DNA of 64,000 nucleotides, taken from Rapana venosa (taxonomy: Eukaryota; Mollusca; Gastropoda; Neogastropoda; Muricidae). Numbering within the stretch: the first letter of the stretch is position 1; each line of letters begins with the position of its first letter. Below the pieces are notes generated by a model that was given only the letters and a program-made list of their open reading frames with translations, was not told where the DNA came from and did no database searches. This document shows positions 21,241 through 34,600 of this stretch, piece by piece. The stretch is taken from positions 41,474,449 to 41,538,448 of the forward strand of contig CM054134.1 in assembly GCA_028751875.1 (NCBI GenBank), read 5' to 3'. The position numbers and the translations under genes are program-made.

Positions 21241-21450
21241 AGATAAACAATGTAGTAAAACATTTCAGTTTATGAAGCCATTGTTAGATGAGTAAATTTA
21301 TTTGCATTTGAATAACAATTCTTCAACTTTAAATATGAAATGAACAGTTTCAGGTTACGTTCCATTTACGAGTGTTAAGTCAACAAGAAGCCAGGAAAAT
21401 AAAATGCAGTATTCCTCTAATAAAGTACTGAAAGAAAGAAAAATCCGTGT

Positions 21451-21735
21451 GTATGTATGTATGTATGTATGTATGTATGTATGTATGTATGTATGTATGT
21501 ATGTATGTGTGTGTGTGTGTGTGTGTGTTTGCGTGCGTGCGTCACCCCCCCCCCCCCCCCCGCGCGTGCGTGTGTGTATGTGAATGCACGCAGTGTGTAT
21601 TTATAAGCGTGCGCACATGAGTGTGTGTGTGGGGGCTGAACGATTGCGTGTGCGTGAGCGCTTGTGTGTATGTGAGCGCATGCGCGTGTGTGCATGTGTG
21701 TGTGTGTGTGTGTGTGCATGTGTGTGTGTGCTAAA
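21451..21735. repeat. (GTAT)n, GT and C17 compound array
   Basis: (GTAT)n covers 21451-21506, then (GT)n, a 17-nt C run at 21545-21561, then GT/GC-rich sequence. It faces the AC-rich array to its right. Confidence 0.9.
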
Positions 21736-21845
21736 TGACATATTTGCCTGTTTCCAAACATGCCTGGTTTCCTTCTAACAATACTGTGTCTACATGTACA
21801 ACATATTCTAGCACTGACATTCTTTCATCATTTTTACAGTGTAAC

Positions 21846-21848
<3 letters not shown>

Positions 21849-21908
<60 letters not shown>

Positions 21909-22440
21909 CACACACACACACAACACACACACACAAAACACACACACATCACACGCACACTCACACAGCGCGTGCGCACGAAATATACAACGAGGTGTGA
22001 GTACAGGCACGGATGTGCACAAGCACAGGTAAAACACACACACACACGTGCCTACTCGCGTGCCGCCTGTGTACAAACGCACAGGGGCACCTATACAAAC
22101 GTGCATCCTCACACCGCGTGTTTGTGCAGAAAAGTGTACACTGATATACACTAAGGAGTGCAATGTATGCACGCACTTGCGAACACACATACAGTGACTA
22201 ACAGGGAGAGCAACAACAATAAAAACCCCAATGAAAAACAAACATGTGACAACAGTGTAGCTGCACTCGCACACACGAACACGTGCAACCGCCCCCCCCC
22301 CTCCTTCCACACACATACTTCGCACATACACAGGCGTGCGCGCGTGTCAGACACAAACCTACGAGCATACACATGTTCAGGCATGCCACCTACAAGAACA
22401 GACCCGCATTTATAAAACACACACATACAAACCCAGCTTG
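21849..22440. repeat. (AC)n array grading into AC/GC-rich sequence
   Basis: Pure (AC)n at 21849-21906, AACACAC variants to about 21960, then interrupted ACAC and GTGC-containing sequence to 22440. No gene. Confidence 0.8.
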
Positions 22441-22728
22441 TGTTCACCCGCTAGTGCATTTTACATTATAAAAAAAAGAGACTTGGAATCCAACATCTCG
22501 GTTGAGATAGTGTAGTGGTGGACTGGGGAAAAATTGAAAGAATAAACATGCAAAAAAGACAAATTGTCTAATTAAAAATAACAACGAATGAACATACGCA
22601 AAATGAAAAAAACGTAGAAAAAGTAGGCACCAAGAAATGTTTAGATCAATTTAAATGTTCTTTGTTCTGTGTTCACATTTGGTTTTAAAATGTATTTGCC
22701 AGGTTCAGTAACATCGCTATTTGCTTTT

Positions 22729-22773
<45 letters not shown>

Positions 22774-23974
22774 GAGAGAGGACCTTCTTTTCATTCTCCC
22801 ACACCCTTAGTATTGTTGCTTTTTAAGGCTGCTGATACCTTTCCTCATGATCTGTATGGTTGACTTGCTTTTCATGTAACAGTGTCTATTAGGTTATAGC
22901 AAATTTGTAAATCTTATACAAAAGGAAACTCAACATGCTTTGAGAATATCTATGCACTGAATCAGTGTTGGTGAGTGAGAACTTCCAATGATAACCCTGA
23001 ACCAGTTGCATCATTGAAAACAAAGTTGGCCACGTTGAGTTCTTCCTCAATCACCAACAGTCACTCTATTGTTTCCTTCAGAATCTGAAATAGCTTTCAA
23101 TACCTACCCCTAAAAAATTTGTTGGGTTCTTTTTTCTGCAAAATATTATTACTCAGTTTAAGCTTTAAAAAGTTCACACAACAGTTATTTTGTTAAATAA
23201 TTTAAAAGCACATCACGTGTTTCTGTGGGGTATTAAGAAATACACCTATCAGAGATAGACAGAACATGGTTACTGGAATTGGGTGTCACTATATCCACAA
23301 AAGAGCCTTGTCAAGATCTGTCAACTGTCATGTTTCTGTTAATATCATTTGTTTGCCAGCCTCAAAGTCAGCTGGAGCATAAAACCTTGAAAGCTTAGGT
23401 GGTGTGATTACACAGTTTATAAAATGGAGAACTTAACTGTTTCTCTGGCCACTGATTGCAAGACTGAACCAGAGACTGGTTTTACCTATTAACTATTTGC
23501 ATTAGTTGTGAAGCTCTTCTGTTTCAGTGTTACTGGATAACGTCTAATGGAATTTCTGATTCAACCAATTTTTAAACTCTTCTTTTGGGCATTCAGTTTT
23601 GAGGCTATAGACAATGACTGAATCATCCCCAAATCCAAAGCAAGCAAATGAGCAAACAAGTAGCAAGCAAACGAAGACCATAGATGTGATCTGGGTTTTT
23701 TGCATGGACTCCCTATGACATAACACCACTACAGTCCCCTCCCACTTGCTGTGGGTCACCAACTTCCCCACCCACCCCAAACTAGAAACTGCACAAGGGA
23801 AGTATTGCAGCCTAACTGCAGACAATAACATAGCATTTCCATATTTGCGCCAGGAATGAACTCTGGATGTTCCCTTTGTCTTGTGAAATTGACTTCGAAT
23901 TTATGTCGTTGGCCTGGTGAAAGCACAAACAAGCTGAAGGAAAATATGTGCATCAGAATCCATACTATACATTA
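22441..23974. other. Gene-free stretch with (AC)n
   Basis: (AC)n at 22732-22769. Otherwise no gene or repeat recognised over about 1.5 kb. Confidence 0.5.
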
Positions 23975-26900
23975 TGATTAAGTGGAAGACCTTGGCACCA
24001 GAGCACATTCAAAACTCCTAGATCTCTTCAACAGCAGCTGGAGGTCATGGCATGTTCCACAAAGTTGGCAAGAGGCTGACATGGTACCCATCCAAAAGAC
24101 GGGAAAGGACCGAGCAAAATCTGACAGCTACCATTCTGTCAGCCTAACTAGTTGTGTTGGTAAGCTCATGGAGTGAATTATCAATACCTGCTTAGTGTGG
24201 CACCTGGAGAAGAACATCAGCACTCCAGAGCAGGCAGGCTTCTAGACAACATTGCTTTGCAGAGGACCTAGTGACTTATATAGCCCAGAAGGTTGAGGAT
24301 GGTTTCTAGGACAAAGATCACACGCTGGCAGTGTGGGTAGATATGGAGAAGGCCTATGATAAGGTCTGGAAAGATGGGCTCTGCCTGAAACTCTAGAACA
24401 GTGCTGTGACTGGTTGTGTGTACCAGTAGGTCTCCCAATACCTTACCAATAGGAAGACTTGAGCCCACTTCAATGGAGCATACAGCCGAAAGAAAATTCT
24501 GAGATGTGTTCCAGAGGAAGATACCAATACAAGAACAAACTCTTGAATATACCAAAAGCATGAGAAATTCATGTGGGTTAACAGCATCTTCTGTCTTGAG
24601 CCCTACCATATTCTTGGTTTTCATAGACGACATTGTCAGAGATAGTCATAGATTGGCAAGAAAAGTTCATGGAGCCTTATACGCTGACGACCTTGTCCTG
24701 TGGCGCTCAGAGGAATATCTTACAACTGCCAACTACAGCAAGTGCTGAGCTGTTTTGAAGCCGGGACAAAACTCTAGCTTGTGAAAATCAATACAAAAAA
24801 TTCCAAGTACACTTTTTCAGTATCTGCCCTGCGTATAAATGAGCAGTCCTTGCTTGCTGAGAAAAACCTCACCTACCTTGGGATGAAACGACTGACATGG
24901 AAGCGACAGACCACAAATACAGAAGCCAATGCCAAGGTACGGTTTGCCCCCATGAAAAAGTTGGAAGGAACCACCTGGGGTGCAGATGCCACAACTCTCA
25001 AAAGGCTCCTCAGTTGAAGAATTAGACCAGTAACTGAACATGGCATGGCAGCATGAGGCACTACTGCCAAATCCATCTTTGATTGAGTTAGCAAGGTTGA
25101 GAATCAAGTAACCAGCATCATCTCAGGGGCCATGAAATTAACACCAATATAAGACCTTGAGACCATCACAGGACTCCAGTCTCTTAAAGATCATCGAAAC
25201 ACTAAGATTCTCACTCAGAATTGCTGCCTTGATGCAATTGTGAGCGCCTTGGATTATGTACTGGAAGGTTGCAGGTTTGAATCTATTTAGACGCATCTAT
25301 AGAGAGTTTTTGGACTGGTTGGATCCTACCCAAAGCGAGTTTGCTATGGGCTTATTGGAACTACCGAGACCACACAGTCGAGGATGCAATTTTGAGAGTC
25401 TGCTCAAATTACCTGACTAACACTGCAGGTGTCTGTATCTCTCAGGCCCAGTTGACACTGGGACATACCATGATAGTAAGCATAGAGTGCAGCCCTGTCA
25501 TGTAATCTCAAAGTGTAGGACTTCCAAAACAGCATCATTACATCATCTTCATTGTCATTTTTCATCATGCAGTACAAACTAATTATCTCAGATTCCATGG
25601 TCCTGGTTGCTCTATTCTCATGGTGACTTCAATTTTGGTTACCCTGTACACTTTCGTGCCTGTGATGAATTTGTGTCAAAGCCTCTGGGGTTGGAAGTTC
25701 TCAGGAGAAGGTTGTTGGAGGGACATTATTGTGGTCGCCACCCTGGGTGGGCATCTCACTCAGTCTGGTTGCGCAATTGAGCTATTACTGTTGTCAGTAG
25801 GGGGATTAGTAGGTGGTGTCCTTTGCATCAGAATAAGCACCACTGAACACCACCAAAATGACCCAGTAGCATTGCAGGGCCCCTCTAGCTGGTGGTGTTA
25901 TGGTGACCTGACAGCGATGGCCTCCCTGTGGACGTCTGACCCTGAGGATGCGACATAATGAATCTGGGTATAACTGGGGCAAAAACATTGGAATAAGAAT
26001 TGTTGGAATTGTCACAGAAGATGAGGCAGCAAAAACAAAAACAAAACAAACATTTTCATCTGGACTGCACAATTCAATAGGATTAAAACAACCACATAAA
26101 AAGAAGACTGTCCCAATGACAAAAGGGATGACTTAAAAGAGGCAGCTTCATTTACCAGAGCAAGATGCTTAAATGATGACATCAGGAAATCTGTGACAAT
26201 GACCTTAAAGATATCTCTCAGTATCTAGCTGTCCTAGCCTGGAGTGAGGGGGCTCTTTCCCTCATTTACTACAAAATCCATGGTGTAGGACTAAAAGACT
26301 CTCTGACTGGCCCCGAAAACAAGTCCTACAACCTTGAACACCTCCATACCCACTACCCAAAGACTTATGGACCTATGTATACACTGATGGCTCTGATGAG
26401 GATGCAGCGCATAAATGGAGGGGCAGGGATCTACGTCCAGTATCCTGAAGGCAGAGAAGATAGAGTTAGTCTCACAACCGGCATGTACTCTGCAAACTAC
26501 AAAGCGGAGGCAGAGGCCATAAAAAGAGCAGCAACTCATATCATAGCCAGCTGATATACTTCCAACAGAGTAGTCTCCTTGACCGACTCCCTGTTGGTCT
26601 TACACGCACTTATGGTCCAACAGAAATACTGACGTAAACAACCTATCCTCCACTCTTGACTTCCTCTGTGAGAGTCACACAGTAGTCCTGGAGTGGATCC
26701 CCTCCCGTTGCAAAGTGCTTGGTAATAGACTGCTGACTCCCTGGCAAAAGAAGGCACAAGGCAAGAGTAGGTGGACAAGTCTGCTAATGTTTGTGAAGCC
26801 AAGACCATCATTTTGGCCAAGCAGCACAAGAGGATACAACAGTATCGACACTACAACAGGCCAGACTCCTATTATCTGCTGGCACAATGGGAACAGTTCT

Positions 26901-27165
26901 GTACATTTAGACTCCAGCTAGGTCAAAACCACCTAAATTACCAAATGTACACGAAACTCCACATATGCCACACAGGGCATGCAACACCAGCTGCCAAATA
27001 ACAGAATATGTGCTGTACTTCTGCCCGCTATATGAGGCACTCTGAAAGAAGATCTGGCATGACCCTAACCCACTGGCCAAGAATCTCTACGGAAACTTGA
27101 GGACCTGCAGCATACAGCTTCCTTCATCACAGGGACTGGACAATCCATCTGATGAACACTAAAAG
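23975..27165 (+). pseudogene. Degenerate RNase H-bearing LINE, interrupted by a SINE
   Basis: Plus-strand pieces in several frames follow LINE order: RT start (SWQEADMVPIQKTGKD, then YHSVSLTSCVGKLME), motif A (VWVDMEKAYDKVWKDGL), motif B remnant (SSVLSPTIFLVFIDDI), motif C (ALYADDLVLW), thumb (LTYLGM), then, beyond a family A SINE at 25221-26055, RGSFIYQSKM, an RNase H start (YTDGSDED), a middle region (SANYKAEAEAIKRAATH, holding the catalytic Glu) and LEWIPSRCKVLGNR. Stops and frameshifts are frequent. The 5' endonuclease region is not visible. It belongs with the I/Jockey-like RNase H elements and is related to 42100-42480; it is long dead. Confidence 0.75.
25221..26055 (+). mobile_element. 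Family A long SINE, nested in a LINE
   Basis: Near full length. The tRNA-like head has a diverged A box (gatgcaattgtgagcgcc) and B box (gcaggtttgaatc). The body shares ctcaaattacctga-, aacactgcaggtgtctgtat, gtgtcaaagcctctggggtt, catctcactcagtctggttg, caccactgaacaccacc and gatgcgacataatg with other copies, and the tail is gtcacagaagatgaggcagc followed by A-rich sequence. It splits the RNase H LINE, so it inserted after that element. No target-site duplication was visible. Confidence 0.8.
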
Positions 27166-27227
27166 AAAACAACAACACCACATCCCCCCAAAAAAACCAA
27201 CAACATAGGGAGCCACTTTGAAGTTTG

Positions 27228-27540
27228 AAACCATGAAACTGTCACTTTGTTGCTGGATGCAGCTGACATGTACCCCAACCTTGCATTTTGATCAACGATA
27301 TTTCATGTTTCTTGCCAAATCTCTGCCTCTCAAATATCTTGGCCACCTTTGCAAATTGTAGCCCACATACAGCAGGCAAATCCAGCATAACACAGTTAAG
27401 GAACCAGGGCCCAGTGATAAGATTAATGCGCCCCTTCCTTTTAGGAAGTCCAAGTGCACTCATTTCCTGCTATGATTAGCGCCAGCTGGGCTGGAATGGA
27501 ATGGAATGGAAGGACAGCAGCTGAGAGTGGCTGAAAGAGG
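27228..27540 (-). repeat. Family D dispersed repeat, longest copy
   Basis: Read on the minus strand it contains, in order, the segments found separately at 9650-9841 and 8627-8722. The element may extend beyond both ends. No coding capacity or tRNA-like head was recognised. A short 24-bp tandem duplication (acttgcttacatgctaatct...) lies nearby at 27731-27778. Confidence 0.65.
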
Positions 27541-27799
27541 GGGAAACTGACAGCTGTGCACATGGCTGTATGTGATCTCTTCTTGAACTTGCTCTTTGAT
27601 AGATGCAGTCTCTTTGATGGCCAGCAATGACATAGGCCTTGTGAACCAGATAAACCCTGACAACTCGCTGTGGTTGAGAGTGAGAATGTCTATAGAGCAG
27701 CACCTTGCCATCGTCACAGGTCCTGTCCAGGACTTGCTTACATGCTAATCTGTACACTTGCTTACATGCTAATCTGTGTAATCAACTGAAAACAGTACC

Positions 27800-28060
27800 C
27801 ATGCAATTCGTAAATTTTGTCATCCGTTCCCAACAGCACACAATGGTATACTCTTCCAAAAAGTGGAACAGGTTTTAATGTCTGTGCAAGATGTTCTGCG
27901 TTCGTTCTCACATGGGACCTTGGTTTACAGTCTCATCAAAAGGACTTCATAGATGAGTGGAGTCGGCACTGATGTTACCTCCAGGAGAAAATACCCCCTT
28001 GAACGGGAATCGAACCTGAGTCAGCAGATCATTAACCTGGGCCAGCATATCATGAGCGTG
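27800..28060 (-). mobile_element. Family B SINE
   Basis: Plus-strand order: catccgttcccaacagcaca, caatggtatactcttcc, gcaagatgttctgcg, gggaccttggtttacagtct, ggagtcggcactgatgttac, then aacgggaatcgaacctg, the reversed B box. It lies just upstream of the intact GPCR. The A-box end is decayed. Confidence 0.75.
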
Positions 28061-28299
28061 TGTGCACTTTGCATTTAAACTCAAATATATGCGCATAAAT
28101 TTGCTGACTATACCAGTGGCAAATTAACTGTCCAATGTGTTGTTTGTTGATTTACAGAAGGCACATCATTTTCCAAATGAAACTGATGTGACTGGATTTT
28201 TTCCTGTGTAAGGAGGCAGATCACTTTCCTGTTAAACTGAAGATCCTAGTCATTGAGACAGAAAACACAGCACAGTTATGATTGTTAAGTCCTCTTGTC

Positions 28300-28619
28300 A
28301 TGATTGACAGCATGGTTATGACATCCACCATGCCATCAACAGACATTCTGCACCACACATATCCTGAAAAGACTTCTCAGAGCTGGAACAGCTCTTTAAA
28401 CAGGGATAACTATTCTTCTGTGACACTGAAGCCAACATTCTTTCCCTGTGACAATCCCAGAAACCTTGTCAGTGCCTTTGTGGCGGAACGTATAGATCTG
28501 GTTGTCTTTGGCGGGATTTTGCCTGTTCTCGTGGTATGTGGCGTCATCACTAACGTCATCAACATGGCAGTCTTTGCACGGCAGGGGCTGTCAGACCGAA
28601 TTCCTCTGTGCTTGTTCAG
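28300..28619 (+). CDS. GPCR exon 1 (N-terminus, TM1)
   Basis: Encodes residues 1-106 plus two bases of codon 107. The N-terminus is Ser/Thr-rich, with no obvious signal peptide. A possible acceptor (gatttacag/aaggc) near 28159 could begin a 5' UTR exon. Confidence 0.8.
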
Positions 28620-31600
28620 GTGAGTTGAGCCAGGTAGATAGCATGAAATAGGGGCATAAAGCACTGATCAGCTTTTGCACTGCTAGACTCCCTACCCTCT
28701 GTTTGTCTGTCTCTGGTTTTTTAAATCATCATTATTATTATCGCTATTATAATTTATATTATTTCATTTCGAGAATAATGAAATAAACACTCATGGTGTT
28801 TTTTTTGCAAGCAGTCCCTTATCCATGCCGTTTTTAAAAAATTTGTTATCTCTTCCCACTAGCACAGAAAAAAAGGCGGGCCATGTTTTAATGTGTGCGC
28901 AAGATGTGTGTGTGTGTGTGTGTGTGTGTGTTGTCCGCCCTTCCTTGTTTCTGTCAATATCTTCACACCATTGTTTGATCCAGCTTTCCTTTGTGGCCCT
29001 ATTTCCTGAGCAGTCATCTTGTTTATAGTACAGCATTTCTCATTTACTTTCTAGTTTTCCTGGGCAGCTTTAAGCTTCTTCTTGTGTGAAATACTATTAA
29101 CATTGCTTGTGATCCAGGGCTTGTGTTTCTATTGGCTTTTCCTAGAGACCCCTGTTGTATCAGTCATTGCTTGTGCAAAACTGTTTAAGAGAACTTAAGA
29201 TCTTCAACTAACAGTAGTAATGGGGGGAAAAATCCATAGTCCATGGCTGCTTGAGATCATTAATTTTGGTAATGTCGAACTATGACACTTTTCTAAGGCC
29301 AAATTTATGGAGTTTAAAAGGTTTTTTTTTCTTTTCCTCTTGACTGTTTTCAAAAGTACTTTAAAAAATTCACTCTGATAAAGTCACGATAGTACGACAT
29401 CAGTTCTCGGAAACGTATTTATTTTAAGGCCGTTGATGCCACATCCTTACCAGTTCTTCACTAAAATGCAGACTTTTGGGCTGTGACACTGGCTATTTGG
29501 AGAGTGTCTTGTTCATTGTCAGTCTGGTTGCTGTGCGTTACAAAAAGACCAGAGTCATTGTAACTGACGAATGTTAACATTGCAGTCCTTTGTGTTACAA
29601 AAAGACCAGAGTCATTGTAACTGACGAATGTTAACATTGCAGTCCTTTGTCCTTGGTGCTCTTGTTGTAGCAGGTGTAACATATTGTTGCTTTAAGTTAT
29701 ATCCCCTGTTGATTTCATTATATATGCATACGATTGTGATTAGTCTACGTTCTGGTTTTGGTTGATGATGGCTACTCAACACAGCCTAGATTAAACGTGT
29801 GGTTAACTATTATTGTTGGTCTTCTTCGTTGTTGTATGGACAGAATTCAACAACAGGGGCTGCAGAAACTCCTCTGGTCTCCTTGGTCATCCACACCAGT
29901 CTTGACATTCCAGTCATCCCCAATGGACAATAGCGTTATTGTCAGACTTGCTGATGACTGGAGTTGGGTGTATATTCTTCAATCAGCACAGTTATTAGTG
30001 GGAGGATATATCTGTGATGATATTATTTCAAAAGGGGGTAGGGTAAAGTAGTGGTCAGAACAGTGAACTTGACATGTGATGGTAACCAAGCGACTGGATT
30101 AGAGTTTATCCATGCAGTGGGATTTTTCCTTAGGAGAAAACATAGGTACTGATCTTACTCCCCTGAAAGTTCTTTAGATAAAACTTTAAACAAGCTCCCA
30201 TGTGCAAATACTCAAAGAATATACATACACACGTTTAAACCCCTTTCAAAAAACGAAGAGACAAGCTGTACTGGAGGTATGAATGATGTGAACATACTCA
30301 GCATGCATCCTGCTACCTGGAGTTGTGTAGGGTCTACCGGCTTCAACTTGCCCAAGATACACTGCCTAAAATAGTCAGTGTAGTGCCCCAATGACTTCTG
30401 AAACTTTTTATTTTAGCTGCCTCATCTTCTGTGACGTTCCCGTTCCGCTGTTCCCACGCCGCTCATCTCAATCTCCTCGCCACAACCATATCCAGATTCG
30501 TTGAAGTCCACAGGGAGCCCGTCAATATCAGGCCTCCGTGGGGTCACCAGCCAGAGAGGCTCTGCACTGCTGCTGAGTCACTTTGGTGGCGTTCAGTGGT
30601 GCCTGTTCTGAGCTAGCATACACAGGACACCACATAACAAGCACCCTACTAACGACAGTATTAGCTCGGTCGTGGAGCCAGACTGAGTGAGTTGCCTACC
30701 CGGAGGTGACCACCACAACATCCCTCCAACGATCGTCCCCGAAGAACCCCCAACCCCAAAGGCTTTGACACAAACTCACCACAGGCACAGAAGTATATGG
30801 GCAAACCGAATCTGAGGTCACCATGAGACTAGAGCAACTGGGGCCACCGAATCAGAGGCAGGGTTTTTATTTTATTTTAAATTGTATGCTGATTAGTGAT
30901 AACGAGAATGATGTAATGATGCGTCTATGGAAGGGCAAATGCTTTGAGACTACTCGACAGAGTTGTACTCTGGGCTTACTTTCTTCACATATCCCGACGT
31001 CAACCAGGACCGAGAGATACAGACACCTGCAGTGTTGGTCAGGTAATTTGAGCAACACTCTCAAACTCGCATCCGTAAAGTGGTTGAAGCTCAACTGTGT
31101 GGTCCCATTCTTTCCAAGAAGCCCACAGCACACTCACTCTAGGTAGGAGCCGACCAGAGTCCGAAAAATCCCTATGGCTCTTATGGGATTTGAACCCACG
31201 ACCTTACAGTCCGTAACCCAGGGCTCTAACCACTGCGCCATGGTGGCTTGTGACTTCTGAAAGAGTTAAGGAAAAAGTCAAGCGAAGTCAAATCAAGAAG
31301 TTAAGTGGTTCGGCCTGTATGTGACGGTCATGGTTTTGCTTGAACCAGAGCAGCATGTCACCACAGTTTCTATGATGTTCTAGTTGAAGAAAACCTCACT
31401 TCATGTTTGTGGTGGTTATTTTTTTTCCGCCTCTGCTTCTGCATTGCTAGTTCAGTTGACTTTGCAGAAGCTGAGAATACCCCATGGGTCAAATCTTAAA
31501 GCTTTGCAGCCTATCTGGGTGTTATTATTGTGACATGCGTTCCATGAAATCACTATAGTTTCTCCCAGTAGAATCCTGGAGGAGGTCAGTGGATGGTGTG

Positions 31601-34600
31601 GTCATTGATACTCTAGACTATGACTAACCCAGTATGGTTTTTGTATCTTTAAAAAAAAAACCCTCAACAACTACAGCATACCTGAGGCAGATAATTGTGG
31701 GCTGCATGGTTACCTATGGCAGAGGAACATTCCACCTTGCCCTGGGCAGGAGATATGGTTACCTCAAAGACACAGTTGGAGTTTGTCACAAAGGGCTGAG
31801 TGAGCGTGAATTCTCCATTCCATCCAGTGCAAAGGGAGGAAGGTACAAGCCCACCCAGAGCCTGAGCAAGTCATAGTGATACGCCTTATAGCTGATTGTA
31901 CTTTTGAATGCCATACCCTACCTGACAAACCACTTCGCTATGGCAGTCTGTTTTGTAACCCTTTTCTCCCTGTATTGTCATTATGTGCATTTTAGTTCCG
32001 AAAGGTATTTGTTCATAGTATATTATATTTCAAAGGCTTGAAGCATGTTTGTCCTACAACATTCCTGAATGCTAGCGCATCTGCTAAAAAGTAAATCGTT
32101 CAGAAACATGCGCACATTTATGGGCAAGTCTCTTGATCCAAAGACCTTGCTAAGACAGTCCTACATGGCACAGAGCAAGCACGGGTAATGATAGGAAGAC
32201 AGAGGCGATGTGAGGACAACATCTCACATTGCACAGGCGTGAGACTGGATGAAGCACTGCGAGAGGCGGAAGACAAAGAATGATGGAGAGTGCTGGTTGT
32301 CGAATCGTCCTATGGTCGAGAGGGCTACAGGATATGTAATGTAATAAAGACACGCACACATGTACAGCCCTCCCCCTTCCCACCCTTATATACTGTGACA
32401 TGGTCCTTGTCGAACAAATTCGTCTTTGAAAACACCCACATGGATATAGAATGCTCTTTGAAATGTCTAGAATTGGTTCTTACATCTCAATGAATAATAT
32501 TCTGACAAGAGGATAAGCTGACTTATAAATCAAATTTGATTTCTTTGATCTCACTTAAATATCTCCAAATGATCCAGTCTCCATTCAGAGGTTTCACAAC
32601 AAAACATAATATCCAGCTTCAAGAGAATGATTTCAACAAACACGGTAGATCTGTCATCAAAGGCTTGTGTTTACACTCTCTGATCATGAGTTAGATCTGT
32701 GAAGATGTCCTCATCCACAGTCTTCAGTCCTCATCCTCTCTTATCTATCTGCTGCAACAACAGGTTCTTTGATACAGATTTGGTGACTTCCCATAGCCAC
32801 TGGCAAAGACTGGAAGGTATGAAATCATTCAAAAATTCAGACAGAAAAATTAATATGAAGTTAGACCTAGGGCAATGACGTGTTTTCTTAACAGACTTGA
32901 TATTACATCATAAGTACATGCCTCATCGCCAAGAACGTCACATGCTTAATTAATGAGCACAAACATTTTTTTCCAGATAAACATTGCCATCTCCATGATA
33001 TAACATGGGAGTCTGTCCATGATACATTAACATACAAATTTGCAAGTATGCGCCTTCAACACTCATCTGCATCTAGATATATGCACTCATAGTTTAACAA
33101 TTAACTGTAGAAATGTTCACTGTATGCCTTCTATATCTATGACTTCATCTTGGTTCTGTCTTTGGATTAGTGTCCTTATCCCCATAACACTGTTTTTATT
33201 TTGTTGTCATGGTGTCAGTCTGGCAGTGTCAGACACGGGCTTCCTGCTGTTCCTGATGGCTGGCAAGTCCTACGTTCTCCTCGGTCTGCTGGATCCAGTG
33301 GCAGGCAGTTACTGGCAGCAGGCTCATAACGGACCTGTGCTGGGCAATTACCTGGCCTTCCTGGCCATCTCCAACACCATCACAGCTGTCATCTCCATGG
33401 AGAGATGTCTCTGCATCCTCAGCCCCCTGAAGGCTGCCAAGTTCTTCAAAACAAAGTATGTGCGTTTGTGAGAGATCTTCAACTTTTATATGCCTGTCTG
33501 TTTATTTGTTACTGCTCATAAAATTGACTCCTGGCTGAATGCTTATGTAACTGTTCATTTTGGGGGGGGGGGGGGGTTGTCTCATCATCATTATGTATGT
33601 AACTGTTGCTATGCTCCTTTCAGTAAGAGCATAGCAAATATGAAAACCATAATGTTCGAAATGGCTGGTTTGTAATGTTCACAAATTTGCGGGGTATGAA
33701 AAATCATCCTGTGTTGTATTAATTTTTGGTCTTGCATCTCATAAACAGTAATTCCTAATCCAACAAAAACGTCTGAGGTTTTAGGATACCGTTTGGTTTG
33801 GTGTTGGATTGTGAGTAGATGTGTTTATGTGTTTCTCTATATACCTAAGTCTGCCGCCTTAATTTGGTCTGTTGGTGGTAATGTTACGTGTTTGTGTGTA
33901 ACTGCCTTTCTCTCACTTTTGACCTGGCTCTGAAGTGTCACCAGAATCTAATAAATCATAACAGCTATGGACAGATGCTGTGCATTAAGGCCTAAAGATT
34001 CATTTGGGAAAGTCACTGGAGGGACTTTGTGATGGTGACCACTCCTGACAAGCATCTCACTCAGTCTGGTTCAGTGACTAGGCTAATATTGCTGTCGGTA
34101 TGGAGCTAAGCAGGTAGTGTCTTGTGTATGCTAGGTCAGAACAGGCACCACTGAACACCACCCAGGTGTCACAACAGCAATGCAAGGCCCTTCTATCTGG
34201 TGACCTCAATGCAGCTTAACTTTAATAAGTTTCCTCTGAACTTGGGGCACTGAAGATCCGTCACGTCGAACGTGGGTGTGGCTGCGGCGGTGATATTGGA
34301 ATGAGTGGCATGGAAACAGCAGTACAGGTAGGTCACAGAAAGGAAGGCAGCAAGTAGAAGATAATTACTGTATTTTGCTCTGTTGCCAGTTCTTGCTTTA
34401 CAGATATTAACGTTGTGTTTTTGTGTGTTCTCAAACATTGTTCCAATGCTTCGTGACGTTGCTCTGTGTTTTGGAATACAGTCTATATAACTCTGGAGGC
34501 TATTCCACTTTTCTGAGAAGTTGCGTTATTCGTTGTCTTTTGCGCTTCTCCGGTTTGGTGTTCATGGAGCAATTTTATCCTTTATTTCATAACTACTCCC

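Noticed and set aside
29537..29650. Direct repeats as a CRISPR-like array
   Set aside because: They are a simple two-unit tandem duplication without spacers, in an animal intron.
31150..31250. tRNA-like sequence with A and B boxes and a GTA-containing loop
   Set aside because: It is the head of the family A SINE; the cloverleaf is incomplete and the element continues for more than 700 nt, so it is not a tRNA gene. A tyrosine tRNA origin is possible but unproven.
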